From NCBI GenBank assembly GCA_963763205.1, contig CAVXNQ010000003.1, positions 62,001 to 126,000 on the forward strand: 64,000 nt of DNA, given 5' to 3'. A program made the position numbers and the translations under genes. Source of the stretch: DDH964 sp963763205. GTDB taxonomy: Bacteria; Desulfobacterota; Desulfuromonadia; Desulfuromonadales; DDH964. A model generated the notes under the pieces. The model saw only the letters and a list, made by a program, of their open reading frames with translations. It was not told the DNA's origin and ran no database searches. Shown in pieces: positions 1 to 8,455 of this stretch (positions within the stretch are counted from its first letter, which is position 1; the number at the start of each line of letters is the position of its first letter).

Positions 1-657
1 AACGCGGACCCGGAATATACGCCCCTTTGGCGGGTCAGCACCGTCACCTGGGGGGAGGGGACGACGCCGCACACCCTGACCTCGGAGGAAGAGGTGCTGG
101 CCGCCGAGAGCGCCGGCATGGTCACCATCGCGCAGACCGACATCGTGGTGAACTGCCCGGTGATCTTCACACCTGAGGGCGGGTTGCTGCCCACCGCGAC
201 CCTGACCCTCGGAGCAGCCGCGTCCACCGTGGAGCTGCCGCTGGTGAATTGCTGGTACAATGGCCGGGTCGCCTATTACATCCAGACCGAGGCCTCCGAC
301 CAGAACGTTGCCCGGGATCAGAACGTCCACTTCGTTTCCCGGCTCGCCGACGCCATCACCGCCGACGCGGTGGACGACATCTACGTGGTCACCAATTTCA
401 GCCAGGGGAACGTAATCCCCTCGGCGCCGATCCCGGCCGGTCCCGACAACGCGGACCCGGAATATACGCCGCTCTGGCGGGTCAGCACGGTGACTTGGGC
501 GGAAGGGATCACGCCGCACACGCTGCACTCCGAAGCGGAGGTGCTGGCGGCCGAGGCGGCCGGCCAGGTCGCCATCGCGCAGACCGACATCGTGGTCAAC
601 TGCCCGGTGATCAACACCCCCGAAGGGGGGACGCTGCCGACCGCAACCCTCCTGTAA
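1..657 (+). CDS. C-terminal part of a repeat-containing protein of unknown function
   Basis: The frame is open from the first base, so the gene begins outside the window. The visible 218 residues contain two copies of one segment. The first copy runs from base 1 to about 207 and the second from 448 to about 654, a period of 447 bp or 149 residues. Both begin NADPEYTPLWRVSTVTW and end in TPEGG-LPTATL. Between them lies a linker rich in Tyr, Asn and Asp (YIQTEASDQN, YVVTNFSQGNV). The composition suggests a secreted or surface protein, but no signal peptide is in view. The family is not firmly recognised; it resembles DUF7482-like repeat proteins. A strong terminator follows. Confidence 0.6.
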   Translation, partial: NADPEYTPLWRVSTVTWGEGTTPHTLTSEEEVLAAESAGMVTIAQTDIVVNCPVIFTPEGGLLPTATLTLGAAASTVELPLVNCWYNGRVAYYIQTEASDQNVARDQNVHFVSRLADAITADAVDDIYVVTNFSQGNVIPSAPIPAGPDNADPEYTPLWRVSTVTWAEGITPHTLHSEAEVLAAEAAGQVAIAQTDIVVNCPVINTPEGGTLPTATLL

Positions 658-681
658 GCCGTTTCGGCAGGCCGGCACGAA

Positions 682-720
682 AAGAGCCGCGGCGCCTTCC
701 GGCGCCGCGGCTCTTCGTTT
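682..720 (+). terminator. Rho-independent terminator
   Basis: A perfect 15-bp stem (682-696 with 701-715), loop TTCC, followed by CGTTTCC. It closes the repeat-protein gene. Confidence 0.85.
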
Positions 721-859
721 CCCCGATCCCCGCATCTCTCCTCGCCCGTAGGACCAATGGCCCTTTTGCGGCCCTTTTGATGCCGGTCAAGGCGCCCTGC
801 ACCCGCTTCGCTATAATCGAAGCCAAAGCAGAACTTCACCCCCACCGCGAGGAGGACCC

Positions 860-1210
860 ATGGCCGAGTCGACCAGCAAATTGACCATCGCCGGCGCTGA
901 TCCGCACGACCTGGCCGGCATGACCGACTACCAGACCGGTGCGGTCGTCAGCCGCACCCTGCTGCAGGACGAGAGCGGCACCCTCACCGTCTTCAGTTTC
1001 GACGCCGGGCAGGCCCTCTCCGAGCACACCGTTCCCTTCAACGCCTTCATCCAGGTCCTGGACGGGGAGGCCGAGATCACCATCGGCGGCAAACCCTGCC
1101 GGGTGAAGACCGGGGAGATCGTGCTGATGCCCGGCGGCATCTCCCACCAGGTACAGGCGGTCAAGCGCTTCAAGATGCTTCTGACCATGTTCAAGACCAA
1201 GGTCGTCTGA
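860..1210 (+). CDS. Cupin-domain protein
   Basis: The 116-residue protein has the small single-domain cupin pattern. A first beta motif contains the single His of SEHTVPFNAF, then the G-E-I-x-L-M-P-G-G-ISH turn with the second His. Such proteins are cytoplasmic beta-barrels that bind a metal or a small ligand; the substrate cannot be told from sequence. The start is set by GAGGAGGA six bases before ATG 860. It stands alone between two terminators, so it is probably monocistronic. The cupins at 16602 and 19351 are unrelated in detail. Confidence 0.8.
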   Translation: MAESTSKLTIAGADPHDLAGMTDYQTGAVVSRTLLQDESGTLTVFSFDAGQALSEHTVPFNAFIQVLDGEAEITIGGKPCRVKTGEIVLMPGGISHQVQAVKRFKMLLTMFKTKVV

Positions 1211-1238
1211 AAAAACTGCAAGGCACTCGGCGCAAGGG

Positions 1239-1277
1239 GACAGGCTGCTTTCTCGCGAAAGGCAGCCTGTCTATTTT
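1239..1277 (+). terminator. Terminator between convergent genes
   Basis: GACAGGCTGC pairs with GCAGCCTGTC across a CTTTC-TCGC-GAAAG inner stem, followed by TATTTTG. It probably serves the cupin gene and may also stop the opposing SYLF gene. Confidence 0.7.
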
Positions 1278-1287
1278 GTGCCCGGGC

Positions 1288-1869
1288 CTATTTCACCGGT
1301 TCGAAGGAGAAGCCCTGGCCGCCGATCGCGGCTTCGTACATCAGGCCGCCCAGGGTATGGACGAAGACCGCCATCCCCTTGACGTAGCTTCCGCCGAGCT
1401 GCTTGCCGGTTTTCGGTCCGGCGCTGACCCCGGCCGAGGCACCGCTGCTGCCCGCCTCGGCCTGCGCGCCGGCGGTGATGGCCACCGCCGAGGCGGAGGC
1501 GTCGAACTCGAAGGAGCCGCTGGTAAACTCATCGTAGGCCCGCTGGTCCTGGAAAAAGATGATCTCGCTGAAGGCCTGGCCGCCGGCCTGGAACCCGACA
1601 CTCACCTTTACCAGATTGCTCCTGCCGGTCAGCACGCCGTGCCGGTAAACCTGACCCTTGCCAAACGCTCCGCCGACCACCAGGCCAGCCTTGCCGACGA
1701 CCGGGAACACGGCATATCCATAGCTGCCCTTGAAGAAGGGCTTGACGACATTCGATTCCTGGAAGACCTTGATGGTTTTGGCGTAATCGTCGGAATCGAC
1801 GGCAAAGGCCGGAACCGTCCCGAAAAACACCATCGCTATCGCCACAAGTAGGGATATTCGGCTACGCAT
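1288..1869 (-). CDS. SYLF (Ysc84-type) lipid-binding domain protein, exported
   Basis: 193 residues. An N-terminal signal peptide (MRSRISLLVAIAMVFF, cleavage near AFA-VDSDD) is followed by a SYLF domain. Recognisable parts are YGYAVFPVVGKAGLVVGGAFGKG, the RSNLVKVSVGFQAGGQAFSEIIFF segment, and a C-terminal KGMAVFVHTLGGLMYEAAIGGQ. The family binds phosphoinositides in eukaryotes; bacterial members are periplasmic or envelope-associated with no settled role. The length is typical. Transcribed alone towards the terminator at 1239. Confidence 0.85.
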   Translation of the reverse strand: MRSRISLLVAIAMVFFGTVPAFAVDSDDYAKTIKVFQESNVVKPFFKGSYGYAVFPVVGKAGLVVGGAFGKGQVYRHGVLTGRSNLVKVSVGFQAGGQAFSEIIFFQDQRAYDEFTSGSFEFDASASAVAITAGAQAEAGSSGASAGVSAGPKTGKQLGGSYVKGMAVFVHTLGGLMYEAAIGGQGFSFEPVK

Positions 1870-1964
1870 AACCTCCTCCTTTCCCGTGGATCTCGTGTCT
1901 GCCGAACGTTACGCATGGTGTGTGGAGGATAGAGTCCGATCCTCCGTTCCCCCACTGCTCCACT

Positions 1965-3126
1965 TTACCATTTTGCGGCGCCCGGCGTCCTCCCCGCCAC
2001 CCGTCCTGCTGCCGGCACGATGTCGAAAACCGTCAACTCAGGAGGAGAGAGGATGCGCATCGGCGGTCCCCAGGTGCCGGTGCCGCGGCTGGTGTAGAGG
2101 TGCCCGCCGCCGGCCACCGGGTAGAGGCCGTCCTGCAGCGGGTATTCCAGGCCGGTGACGTAGTTGAAGGGGAAGATCTGGCCGCGGTGGGCGTGGCCGG
2201 AGAGCTGCAGGTCGAAGCGGCCCGCCGCCGCCGGATCGACCCGCGGCCGGTGCTTGAGCAGGATGGTGAACACGGTGGGCGGCACCTGTCCCAGCAGGGC
2301 CGCTTCGTCTTCGGTCTGGCCGGCGGCCGGGTCGTCGACCCCGACCAGGGCCAGGTGTTCGCTCAAGCGGGTCGAGGCGCCGCGCAAGACCTGGAAGCCG
2401 CTGGCATCGAGGAAGTCGAGGGCCTGTCCCAGCCCGGCGTAGACCTCGTGGTTGCCGGTGACGGCGAACTTCCCCAGCGGCGGCTGCACCTGCCGCCACA
2501 GCCCGCTCAATTCCTCGAGGTGGTTGATCTGGGCGTCGACCACGTCCCCGGTGGCCAGCACCACGTCCGGCTGCAACTGCTGGATTTTCGCGACCACCGG
2601 CGCCAGCGTGTCCTCCCGGTCGATCAGCCCCAGGTGCAGGTCCGACACCTGCACGATGCGCAGCCCCTTGCTCCCCGGCGGCAGCTTGGCGGTGGCGAGC
2701 CGCACCGTCTCCACCCGCAGCTGCCCCGCCTCGTAGATGCCGTACAGCCCCGCGGCCAGCGCCACCACCACGATCAGTCCGGCGCTCAAACCGCCGTGTA
2801 CCGAGAGATTCGCCGCCGCCGGCCAGATCCGGCCCAGCGCCCAGGCCAGCAGCTCCCAGCCGGCCAGCAGCGTGCACAGGCAAAAAGCGAGGAAAATGAA
2901 ACCCATCCAGGTGTAGCCGATCCAGGCCAGCGCCCGCGCCGGCAGTTCGTGGCCGCCGCGGTCGAGCAGCCGCACCAGCAGCGGGGCGAGAGATCATCAG
3001 CCCCATCCACAGCCAGTTGAGGGCGGGCAGCAGCGGATGGCCGGCCAGCAGGGGGTGGATGCCCCAGAAGACCAGCAGGTGCATGGCGGTGTAGAGGGAG
3101 AGGAAAACCAGGACGAAGAGGAGCAT
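1965..3126 (-). CDS. Membrane-anchored metallophosphoesterase, frameshifted
   Basis: About 386 residues once the frame is repaired. The N-terminus (ATG at 3126) has several membrane helices, then a calcineurin-like phosphoesterase domain resembling YaeI/YkuE. Metal motifs are visible: DLHLG, GDVVD, GNHEV and the final GHAHRGQ. The frame changes near 2987-2993, where ATGATC is followed by one extra base before the LAPLLVRLLDRGG segment; protein on both sides is well conserved. This looks like one of the window's single-base insertions rather than a dead gene. YaeI relatives act on UDP-diacylglucosamine or phosphodiesters; the substrate here is unknown. Confidence 0.75.
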
Positions 3127-3303
3127 GACGATCTCCGGCGGAAGCGGGGCGACGATGCTGCTGGTACAGGATAGCAGGATCGGGCGAGCTCTGAAGGGAA
3201 CGGGTTTTTCTTTTTTCACCCATGAGCACCCGGCCATCCTTCCCTCCGCGGCAAGTCCCGGTCTTCTTCTGCTGCAGCGGCCGGCCTTTTTCGACCGGGC
3301 GCC

Positions 3304-3333
3304 TTGACAGCGGCAGGCGCCTGGGATTCAAAT
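3304..3333 (+). promoter_or_regulatory. Sigma-70-type promoter
   Basis: TTGACA (3304-3309), 18-bp spacer, TCAAAT (3328-3333). It lies upstream of the small-protein cluster that starts near 3408 and matches the architecture of the promoter at 17169. Confidence 0.5.
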
Positions 3334-3407
3334 CTTGTTGAAGGGACGTGACGCGGTCCGCCTCCACTCAAATCTCGGCGACCGGCCGCGGAAAGCGGAA
3401 GACCATC

Positions 3408-3503
3408 ATGAACACCCAGAAGATCATCCCCCCTCTCGGGTTCGACAAGATGAAGAAGTTCGACATCGCGGCGCTGGAGGCGGCCTATGCCGGGAAGGGA
3501 TGA
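3408..3503 (+). CDS. Possible small ORF of 31 residues
   Basis: ATG 3408 opens a 31-codon frame (MNTQKIIPPLGFDKM...) ending in TGA 3501, four bases before the SnoaL start. It sits just downstream of a good promoter and has a weak GCGGAAG ribosome site. No family is recognised. It may be a leader peptide or a remnant of a larger gene. Confidence 0.3.
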   Translation: MNTQKIIPPLGFDKMKKFDIAALEAAYAGKG

Positions 3504-3507
3504 ACCC

Positions 3508-3870
3508 ATGAGCAACAAAGCCAGCGCCGAAGCCTTTCTCAAGCTCGCCTCTTGCGGCAGGGTGCGCGAGGCCTACGACAAGTACGTGCATCCGGAGTTT
3601 CGGCATCACAACGCCTATTTCAGGGGGGACCGGCAAACGCTGCTGGAAGGAATGGAGGAAAACGCCAGGCAATTCCCCGGCAAGACCTATGAGACATTGC
3701 GCATGGTTGAGGATGGGGACCATGTTGCCATTCACGGCAGGGTGACTTTCGGCGGTTCCCAGTGGTCGGTCATCCACATCTTTCGCTTCAAGGCAGGCAA
3801 GATCATCGAGGAGTGGGAAGCTTCACAGCAAGTGCTCAAGGATTCGCCGAATGAAAACGGCATCTTTTGA
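3508..3870 (+). CDS. SnoaL-like (NTF2-fold) protein
   Basis: 120 residues. It has the NTF2/SnoaL pattern: helix-rich start (ASAEAFLKLASCGRVREAYDKYV), HPEFRHHNAYF, then beta strands ending in FRFKAGKIIEEWEASQ. Members are small cone-shaped proteins that bind or isomerise polyketide- or steroid-like ligands, but many have no known activity. The start at ATG 3508 has GAAGGGATGAACCC before it. It is the first substantial gene of a same-strand run to 6414 of small detoxification-type families. Confidence 0.75.
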   Translation: MSNKASAEAFLKLASCGRVREAYDKYVHPEFRHHNAYFRGDRQTLLEGMEENARQFPGKTYETLRMVEDGDHVAIHGRVTFGGSQWSVIHIFRFKAGKIIEEWEASQQVLKDSPNENGIF

Positions 3871-3903
3871 CCAGAAGACAAAAACGGAATGGAGGTCGAA
3901 AAA

Positions 3904-4242
3904 GTGAAGTTCCTTTGTCTTGCATACGGCGACGAAGCCGCCTGGAAGGCCTTGAGCGAGGCGGAGAAACGGGAACTCCTCGCTCAGGACGCGGTGATTC
4001 GCGACGGTGGCAACCTCATGGCGGCGGTACGGACCGAAGTAACCACTGTCCGCAACTGGGACGGCAAGCTGGAGGTGAAGGAGGAAGGCTACGCCAGGCA
4101 CCCGCTTCCGCTGGCGGGCTTCGCGGTGATCGAAGCCGGGAATAGGGAGGAAGTCATCCAGCTGGTCGCCGACACGCCCTGTGCCCGGGCCCGGGGGTAT
4201 ATCGAAATTCGTCCGTTTTGGGGTCCGGACGGCGGGGCCTAA
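3904..4242 (+). CDS. YCII-related (DGPF) domain protein
   Basis: 112 residues from GTG 3904. That start is preferred over ATG 3889 because GGAGG lies seven bases before it and the family characteristically begins MKFLCLAYG. Visible family features are the N-terminal FLCLAYGDEAAW, a central AAVRTEVTTVR strand, and AGFAVIEAGNREEVIQLVADTPCARARGYIEIRPF. These ferredoxin-like-fold proteins are often found with VOC and SRPBCC proteins and with ECF sigma factors, as here with the next genes. The biochemical role is unknown. Confidence 0.8.
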   Translation: MKFLCLAYGDEAAWKALSEAEKRELLAQDAVIRDGGNLMAAVRTEVTTVRNWDGKLEVKEEGYARHPLPLAGFAVIEAGNREEVIQLVADTPCARARGYIEIRPFWGPDGGA

Positions 4243-4260
4243 AGCCGGGGAGGAGAGCTC

Positions 4261-4647
4261 ATGGCTGATCCGGTCGTACATTTCGAGATTATCGGCAAAG
4301 ATGCTCCGCGGCTGCGCAGTTACTACCACGACCTGTTCGGTTGGGAAACGCAGACCGACCCGGCCGTTGCCCCCGAAGTCTCCGCCCCGGGCAATTACGG
4401 TTTTATCGATAAGCCCCCTTGCGGGGACGGCACCGGTATCCCGGGGGGCATCGGCGGGGGGAGTGAGTATGCCAGCCACACGCTCTTTTATGTGGGGGTG
4501 GCCGATGTCGGAGCCGCCTTACAAAAAGCCGAAACGCTCGGGGGAGGACGCGTGATGGGGCCGGTCGAAAAACCGGGCGGCGGATTGGTTGTGGCGCAGT
4601 TCAGAGATCCCGAGGGGAATCTGATCGGGCTCGCCGGTCCGCGCTAG
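4261..4647 (+). CDS. VOC-family (glyoxalase/bleomycin-resistance fold) protein
   Basis: 128 residues with paired beta-alpha-beta-beta-beta modules. The first begins VVHFEIIGKDAPRLRSYYHDLFGWE and the second ends in VAQFRDPEGNLIGLAG, where the E is a typical metal-ligand position. VOC proteins include glyoxalase I, dioxygenases and antibiotic-binding proteins; the sequence does not decide among them. GGGGAGGAGAGCTC precedes the start, 18 bases after the YCII stop, so cotranscription is likely. Confidence 0.8.
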   Translation: MADPVVHFEIIGKDAPRLRSYYHDLFGWETQTDPAVAPEVSAPGNYGFIDKPPCGDGTGIPGGIGGGSEYASHTLFYVGVADVGAALQKAETLGGGRVMGPVEKPGGGLVVAQFRDPEGNLIGLAGPR

Positions 4648-4691
4648 CCTGAGGCGGCCGGAGGGTTGCCGGAAAACCGAGGAGTCACACG

Positions 4692-5102
4692 ATGAAAATA
4701 ACGGTTGAAACCATGGTCTCCGCCCCCCTGGAGGAGGTCTGGCGCGCCTGGACGACGCCGGACGATATCCTGCAGTGGAACGCGGCTTCCGATGACTGGC
4801 ACACAACGAACGCGACCCTCGATTTGCGCGCCGGCGGGGACTTTTCCTACCGTATGGCAGCCAAGGACGGCAGCGCCGGGTTCGACTTCGCCGGCACCTT
4901 CACCAGGATCGCCAAGGGCAAACTGATCGCCTATTCCCTGGGGGACGGGCGCGCCGTTGAGGTCGAGTTTGTCGACGGCGAATCGGGGGTCAGGGTGCGC
5001 GAGACCTTCGACGCCGATGCGACCTACCCCGTCGACCAGCAAAGGGAGGGCTGGCAGGCCATTCTGAATCGTTTCGCCAGCCACGTCGAATCCCTTCGAT
5101 AG
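4692..5102 (+). CDS. SRPBCC (AHSA1/START-like) protein
   Basis: 136 residues with the activator-of-Hsp90-like signature. It starts KITVETMVSAPLEEVWRAWTTPDDILQWNAASDDW, with a strand-rich middle (GGDFSYRMAAKDG...FDFAGTFTRI), and ends in the amphipathic helix EGWQAILNRFASHVESL. The domain forms a hydrophobic ligand cavity. Function is unknown, but AHSA1-like proteins commonly sit with YCII and VOC genes as here. Confidence 0.8.
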   Translation: MKITVETMVSAPLEEVWRAWTTPDDILQWNAASDDWHTTNATLDLRAGGDFSYRMAAKDGSAGFDFAGTFTRIAKGKLIAYSLGDGRAVEVEFVDGESGVRVRETFDADATYPVDQQREGWQAILNRFASHVESLR

Positions 5103-5163
5103 CTGACTGCGATCCCCGGTGGCGGCGGGCGGTTGGAGGCAAGCCTTGAAAGGAGCACATACC

Positions 5164-5541
5164 ATGAAAACGAATCCGGTGGTCTGGTTCGAAACCTACG
5201 TTCAGGACCTGCAGCGCGCCAAAGGTTTTTACCAGACGGTCCTGAAGACTGAGCTGCAACCGCTGAACTCCCCCTTGCCGGGGATGGAGTTCCTGGCTTT
5301 TCCGATGGCGCAGGAAGGCTCCGGCTGTGCCGGGGCCCTGGTGAAAACGGCAGGGGGGCCGAGCGGCGGCAACAGCACCCTGGTCTACTTCAGCTGCCAG
5401 GACTGCGCGGTCGAGGAGGGGCGCGTCGGCGCCGCCGGCGGCCGGGTCGAGAAATCCAAGATGTCGATCGGCGCGTACGGTTTCATCGCGCTGGTGGGCG
5501 ACCCGGACGGCAACTGGATCGGGCTGCACTCGATGCAATGA
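5164..5541 (+). CDS. VOC-family protein, paralogue A
   Basis: 125 residues from ATG 5164 (RBS AAAGGAGC). It starts MKTNPVVWFETYVQDLQRAK and ends GDPDGNWIGLHSMQ. It has the same length as the gene at 17924-18301 and is highly similar throughout, so the two are recent paralogues about 12.8 kb apart. VOC fold; catalytic role unknown. Confidence 0.85.
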   Translation: MKTNPVVWFETYVQDLQRAKGFYQTVLKTELQPLNSPLPGMEFLAFPMAQEGSGCAGALVKTAGGPSGGNSTLVYFSCQDCAVEEGRVGAAGGRVEKSKMSIGAYGFIALVGDPDGNWIGLHSMQ

Positions 5542-5592
5542 GCACAGGGGAGATTCCCTGCCCCGAACCACGCGAGGAAGGAGACCATAGCG

Positions 5593-6414
5593 ATGACAAA
5601 GCACCTGACCGGGACACGCGAAGAGTGGCTTGCCGCCCGGCTTGAGCTGCTCAGGGCCGAGAAGGAACTGACGCGGCGCAGCGACGAGCTGGCGCGGCGG
5701 CGGCAGGAGTTGCCGTGGGTGCGGATCGACAAGGAGTATCGGTTCGCAACTGACGCGGGGAGCGTTTCGCTGGCCGACCTCTTCCGCGGGCGCTCGCAGC
5801 TGATCGTCTACCACTTCATGTTCGGCCCCGACTACACCGCCGGCTGCCCGTCCTGCTCGGCGATCGCGGACGGCTTCAACGGGTTCGCGATTCACCTGGC
5901 CAGCCATGACGTCATGCTCTGGGCGGTGTCGCGCGCGCCGCTCGCCAAGCTGCAGGCGTACCAGCGCCGGATGGGATGGACGTTTCCCTGGGCGTCCTCC
6001 TTCGGCAGCGACTTCAACTTCGACTTCAACGTCCAGTTCACCGAGGAGCAGCAGCGCGAGGGCGGCATCGAATACAACTACCGGCGCGAGCCGCCGTGGC
6101 AGGTGCCCGAGGGTTCCAAGGAGCCCGCGCCCGAAGACCTCCTGGGGGGAGCGACGCTCCGGGAAGGTGGCGGCGAGGGGCCCGTCGCCAAGATCGCGGC
6201 CACCACCGGAACCGACGTGGCCACCTACACGCGCGAGAGGCCGGGCATGAGCGCCTTCGCGCTCGAAGACGGCGTCGTCTACCACACCTATTCCACTTAT
6301 TCGCGCGGGCTGGACGGCCTCTGGGGCATGTACCAGTGGCTCGACCGCGCCCCCAGGGGGCGCAACGAGAAGGGCATCTGGTGGCGCCGCCACGACGAGT
6401 ACGATCAGCCCTGA
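5593..6414 (+). CDS. DUF899 thioredoxin-like family protein
   Basis: 273 residues. After an N-terminal charged helix (REEWLAARLELLRAEKELTRR) comes the DUF899 core: YHFMFGPDYTAGCPSCSAIADGF with its CPSC pair, then WAVSRAPLAKLQAYQRRMGW and PWASSFGSDFNFDFNVQF. The C-terminus is GLDGLWGMYQWLDRAPRGRNE. The family is a thioredoxin-fold group of unknown substrate. It closes the run of small stress or detoxification genes. Confidence 0.85.
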   Translation: MTKHLTGTREEWLAARLELLRAEKELTRRSDELARRRQELPWVRIDKEYRFATDAGSVSLADLFRGRSQLIVYHFMFGPDYTAGCPSCSAIADGFNGFAIHLASHDVMLWAVSRAPLAKLQAYQRRMGWTFPWASSFGSDFNFDFNVQFTEEQQREGGIEYNYRREPPWQVPEGSKEPAPEDLLGGATLREGGGEGPVAKIAATTGTDVATYTRERPGMSAFALEDGVVYHTYSTYSRGLDGLWGMYQWLDRAPRGRNEKGIWWRRHDEYDQP

Positions 6415-6452
6415 GCGATCTCGCGGGCGTCGTGGCGTAACAGAAAGTTATA

Positions 6453-6517
6453 AAGGGTCGAGTCTCAACGCCTGACAAAAAGATGGTGGGGATGTCAGGA
6501 GCTGAGATTTGACCCTT
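6453..6517. repeat. REP-like imperfect palindrome, family A
   Basis: AAGGGTC, CTCA and CTGAC on the left are mirrored by GTCAG, TGAG and GACCCTT on the right around AAAAAGATGGTGGGGA. A diverged relative lies at 14318-14387, sharing AAGGG, GGTCTCAAC and ATGATGGTGGG. The arrangement is like REP sequences mobilised by Y1 (RAYT) transposases, although no transposase is in the window. The rest of the 6415-6646 gap has no gene. Confidence 0.5.
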
Positions 6518-6646
6518 ATGTTTCTTTCGATTCGAGCCTGTCTTGGCATCTTCTCCCCCTCCCGAAGAAAAGCCGTTCCATAAATTGTTCTCTAGCTGTC
6601 TGTTTTTAAAGAGGAAATCGGGACCTGTCCCCAAACTTCCCGGGCT

Positions 6647-7264
6647 TCAGCGGGGCAGGGGGGCGCGCCACACCTCCAGATCCGGCAGATGCTCGTAGAC
6701 CCCTTCGACCGTGGTCTGCTCCGTCAGCACCCGGATCACCACCGGCAGCGGCTCGCTCAGGATCTTCGGCAGGTCTGCTTCGAGCTGGTCGTGGATGGCG
6801 AAGGCGAGCTTTTCCACCGGCGGCGTGAAGCGGGCGTCGACCCCCGGCTTGTTGCCGCGGGGATCGACGCGGTACCAGCCGTGCCCCGCCAGCCAGACGG
6901 CGTTCAGCCCGTGCAGGCAGTAGGGCGGGCCGCTCTCGCCGACGGCGAGGCGCTGGTAGCAGAGCCCGGCGGCAATGCCGTTGGCGCGCAGCAGCGCCGC
7001 CAGCAGGTGGCTCTTGGCGTAGCAGTAGCCGGTGCCGTGGGCCAGCACCTGCGAGGCCGTGCAGGTCACCGGACCCTGGCGGAAATCCCAGCTGTGGCGG
7101 ATTTCGTCGCGGACGAATTCGAAGCAGCGCCGGGCGATTTCGGTCCGGTCCGCCGCTCCCGCGGCCAGAGCCTGCGCTTGTTGCAGCACGGCGGGGTGGC
7201 GCCAGTCGATGATGGCGTCGGCGGCGAGGTAGGCGGGGCCAGGTGGTGTCGGTTTCCAGTCCAT
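6647..7264 (-). CDS. Transglutaminase-like cysteine protease family protein
   Basis: 205 residues. The transglutaminase core is visible: ARRCFEFVRDEIRHSWDF, then the Cys-bearing GTGYCYAKSHLLAALLRANGI, a His in CLHGLNAVWL, and the Asp in GWYRVDPRGNKPG. This gives the Cys-His-Asp triad. Start ATG 7264 has AGGGAAG five bases upstream. It overlaps nothing but begins 18 bases after the DUF2164 gene and is probably cotranscribed with it. Bacterial members are proteases or peptidases more often than true transglutaminases. Confidence 0.85.
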   Translation of the reverse strand: MDWKPTPPGPAYLAADAIIDWRHPAVLQQAQALAAGAADRTEIARRCFEFVRDEIRHSWDFRQGPVTCTASQVLAHGTGYCYAKSHLLAALLRANGIAAGLCYQRLAVGESGPPYCLHGLNAVWLAGHGWYRVDPRGNKPGVDARFTPPVEKLAFAIHDQLEADLPKILSEPLPVVIRVLTEQTTVEGVYEHLPDLEVWRAPLPR

Positions 7265-7281
7265 GCATTCTTCCCTGACGA

Positions 7282-7536
7282 TCATTTCAATGGAACCGGT
7301 TTCTCCAGCTGGTAGATCGCCTCGCCCAGCTCCTCGACATGTTTTTCCAGCACCGCCCGGGCGTCGTAGAGCCCCTGGTTGTAGAAGCCGGCGCCGATCT
7401 CGGCGGCGAGGAAATCGAGCAGGAATTCGGCCTCGAAGCGCCCCAATTCCTGGTCGAACTCCCGGGCGAAATAGTCCTGGAGTTTGCGCACCAGGTGCGT
7501 CTTCTGCACCTCGTTCAGCTTGATCTCGGTTGCCAT
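7282..7536 (-). CDS. DUF2164 family protein
   Basis: 84 residues, highly acidic and helical: IKLNEVQKTHLVRKLQDYF, then FEAEFLLDFLAAEIGAGFYNQGLYDA. This matches the small DUF2164 family, whose function is unknown. The start has AGGAAATGGC-type Shine-Dalgarno context. It is upstream of the transglutaminase-like gene in the same direction. Confidence 0.8.
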   Translation of the reverse strand: MATEIKLNEVQKTHLVRKLQDYFAREFDQELGRFEAEFLLDFLAAEIGAGFYNQGLYDARAVLEKHVEELGEAIYQLEKPVPLK

Positions 7537-7673
7537 TTCCTTCCTCTCGGGACGATTTGTACCTTTTCCTGGCGTACGCGGTCGGCCGGCTGTCCATCGT
7601 CGGCCAGCGGCAATCCTCCGCTGCGGGTGCTCTCCATTATGCCGTCCGGGAGGCGTTGCCGCAATCGTCGGTT

Positions 7674-7972
7674 TTAGTTCCCTTGTCCAACGCCGGCCAA
7701 GGCTACCGGCTCCTGCGGCGCGAAATTGCTCGCCATGGTCCAGACCCGGGCCTGGCCGTCGGCCACCCGGAAGACCTTCAGGATGTCGAGCCCCTGGCTC
7801 GCCACCCAGGGCCTGAGAAACTCGCGGCCGGGCGCGTTGACGATCTCTTTCTTGAGCGACACCTCCTCCACCGGCTGCGCCGTGCCGCGCACCAGCGGCT
7901 CGCCCCGGTCGAGGGTAGCGAGGTGAAATCCGGATGGGCGGTCAACAGGGCGAAGATTTCCGTAGCGTTCGT
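7674..7972 (-). pseudogene. Broken PPOX-family (flavin-binding) gene, copy 1
   Basis: Translated pieces give NATEIFALLTAHPDF in one frame and RGTAQPVEEVSLKKEIVNAPGREFLRPW...VWTMASNFAPQEP in another. These match a pyridoxamine-5-phosphate-oxidase-like protein. Compared with copy 2 (10472-10621), the start codon is ACG instead of ATG at 7970-7972, and one base is lost near 7930. The gene cannot be read as it stands. It sits in a duplicated segment. Confidence 0.65.
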
Positions 7973-8420
7973 GGCGAGCTCCTTTGCTGGGCGGGTGGGT
8001 GTGACGGCCAATTTACGCTGTCAGATCCACCCGGAGCTTTTGCAATCGAGCCTTTCTTTGCGGGAATCCGCTCAGGTTTGCTGTTTCAAATAGTCGGAAG
8101 GGGCGATGCCGTACTGTTTGCGGAAGGGCACAGAAAAATGGATGAAAAATGGGATCGGGCCAAGTCAACCCCTTGATATTCAAGGGACACCATCCAAAAA
8201 ACAGCTGTAATTTTGGCTTGGAGGCCGATTTTCAGAGCTAAAATCCAGCCCATAGCCGGGAATGCAATGCCGATTGCCTCTGGCTGCTCCCTCCACGACC
8301 AGGCTTGCTATAGGCCTTATTTTGGCCTCGAAAATCGAGCCATAGGTTGATTTTGGTGGGAAAATTAGGGATTAATTTAAATATTTTCAATCAGTTAACA
8401 TGGTCCGACCCCACAGGCCT
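7823..8420. repeat. Long direct repeat, copy 1 (about 600 bp)
   Basis: From CGCGGCCGGGCGCG to GGTCCGACCCCACAGGCCT this stretch is nearly the same as 10471-11072. It carries the 5' part of the PPOX gene, an AraC-type 3' fragment, and a noncoding tail with recurring pieces such as TTTTGGCCTCGAAAATCGAG. The two copies flank the Fic gene and the tandem array. This accounts for the gene-free stretch up to 8455. Confidence 0.75.
8072..8146 (-). pseudogene. AraC-family regulator, C-terminal fragment (copy 1)
   Basis: The minus strand reads HFSVPFRKQYGIAPSDYLKQQ and a stop. This is the end of an AraC DNA-binding domain (compare FxRAFRKQYGxSPSDYR). No upstream part of the gene is present, so this is a relic. 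The same fragment occurs at 10721-10796. It lies just upstream of the PPOX relic, which suggests an ancestral araC-PPOX pair. Confidence 0.6.
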
Positions 8421-8455
8421 CTGGCAGGCCTCTGGCCCACAGGCCCCTGGAAATG

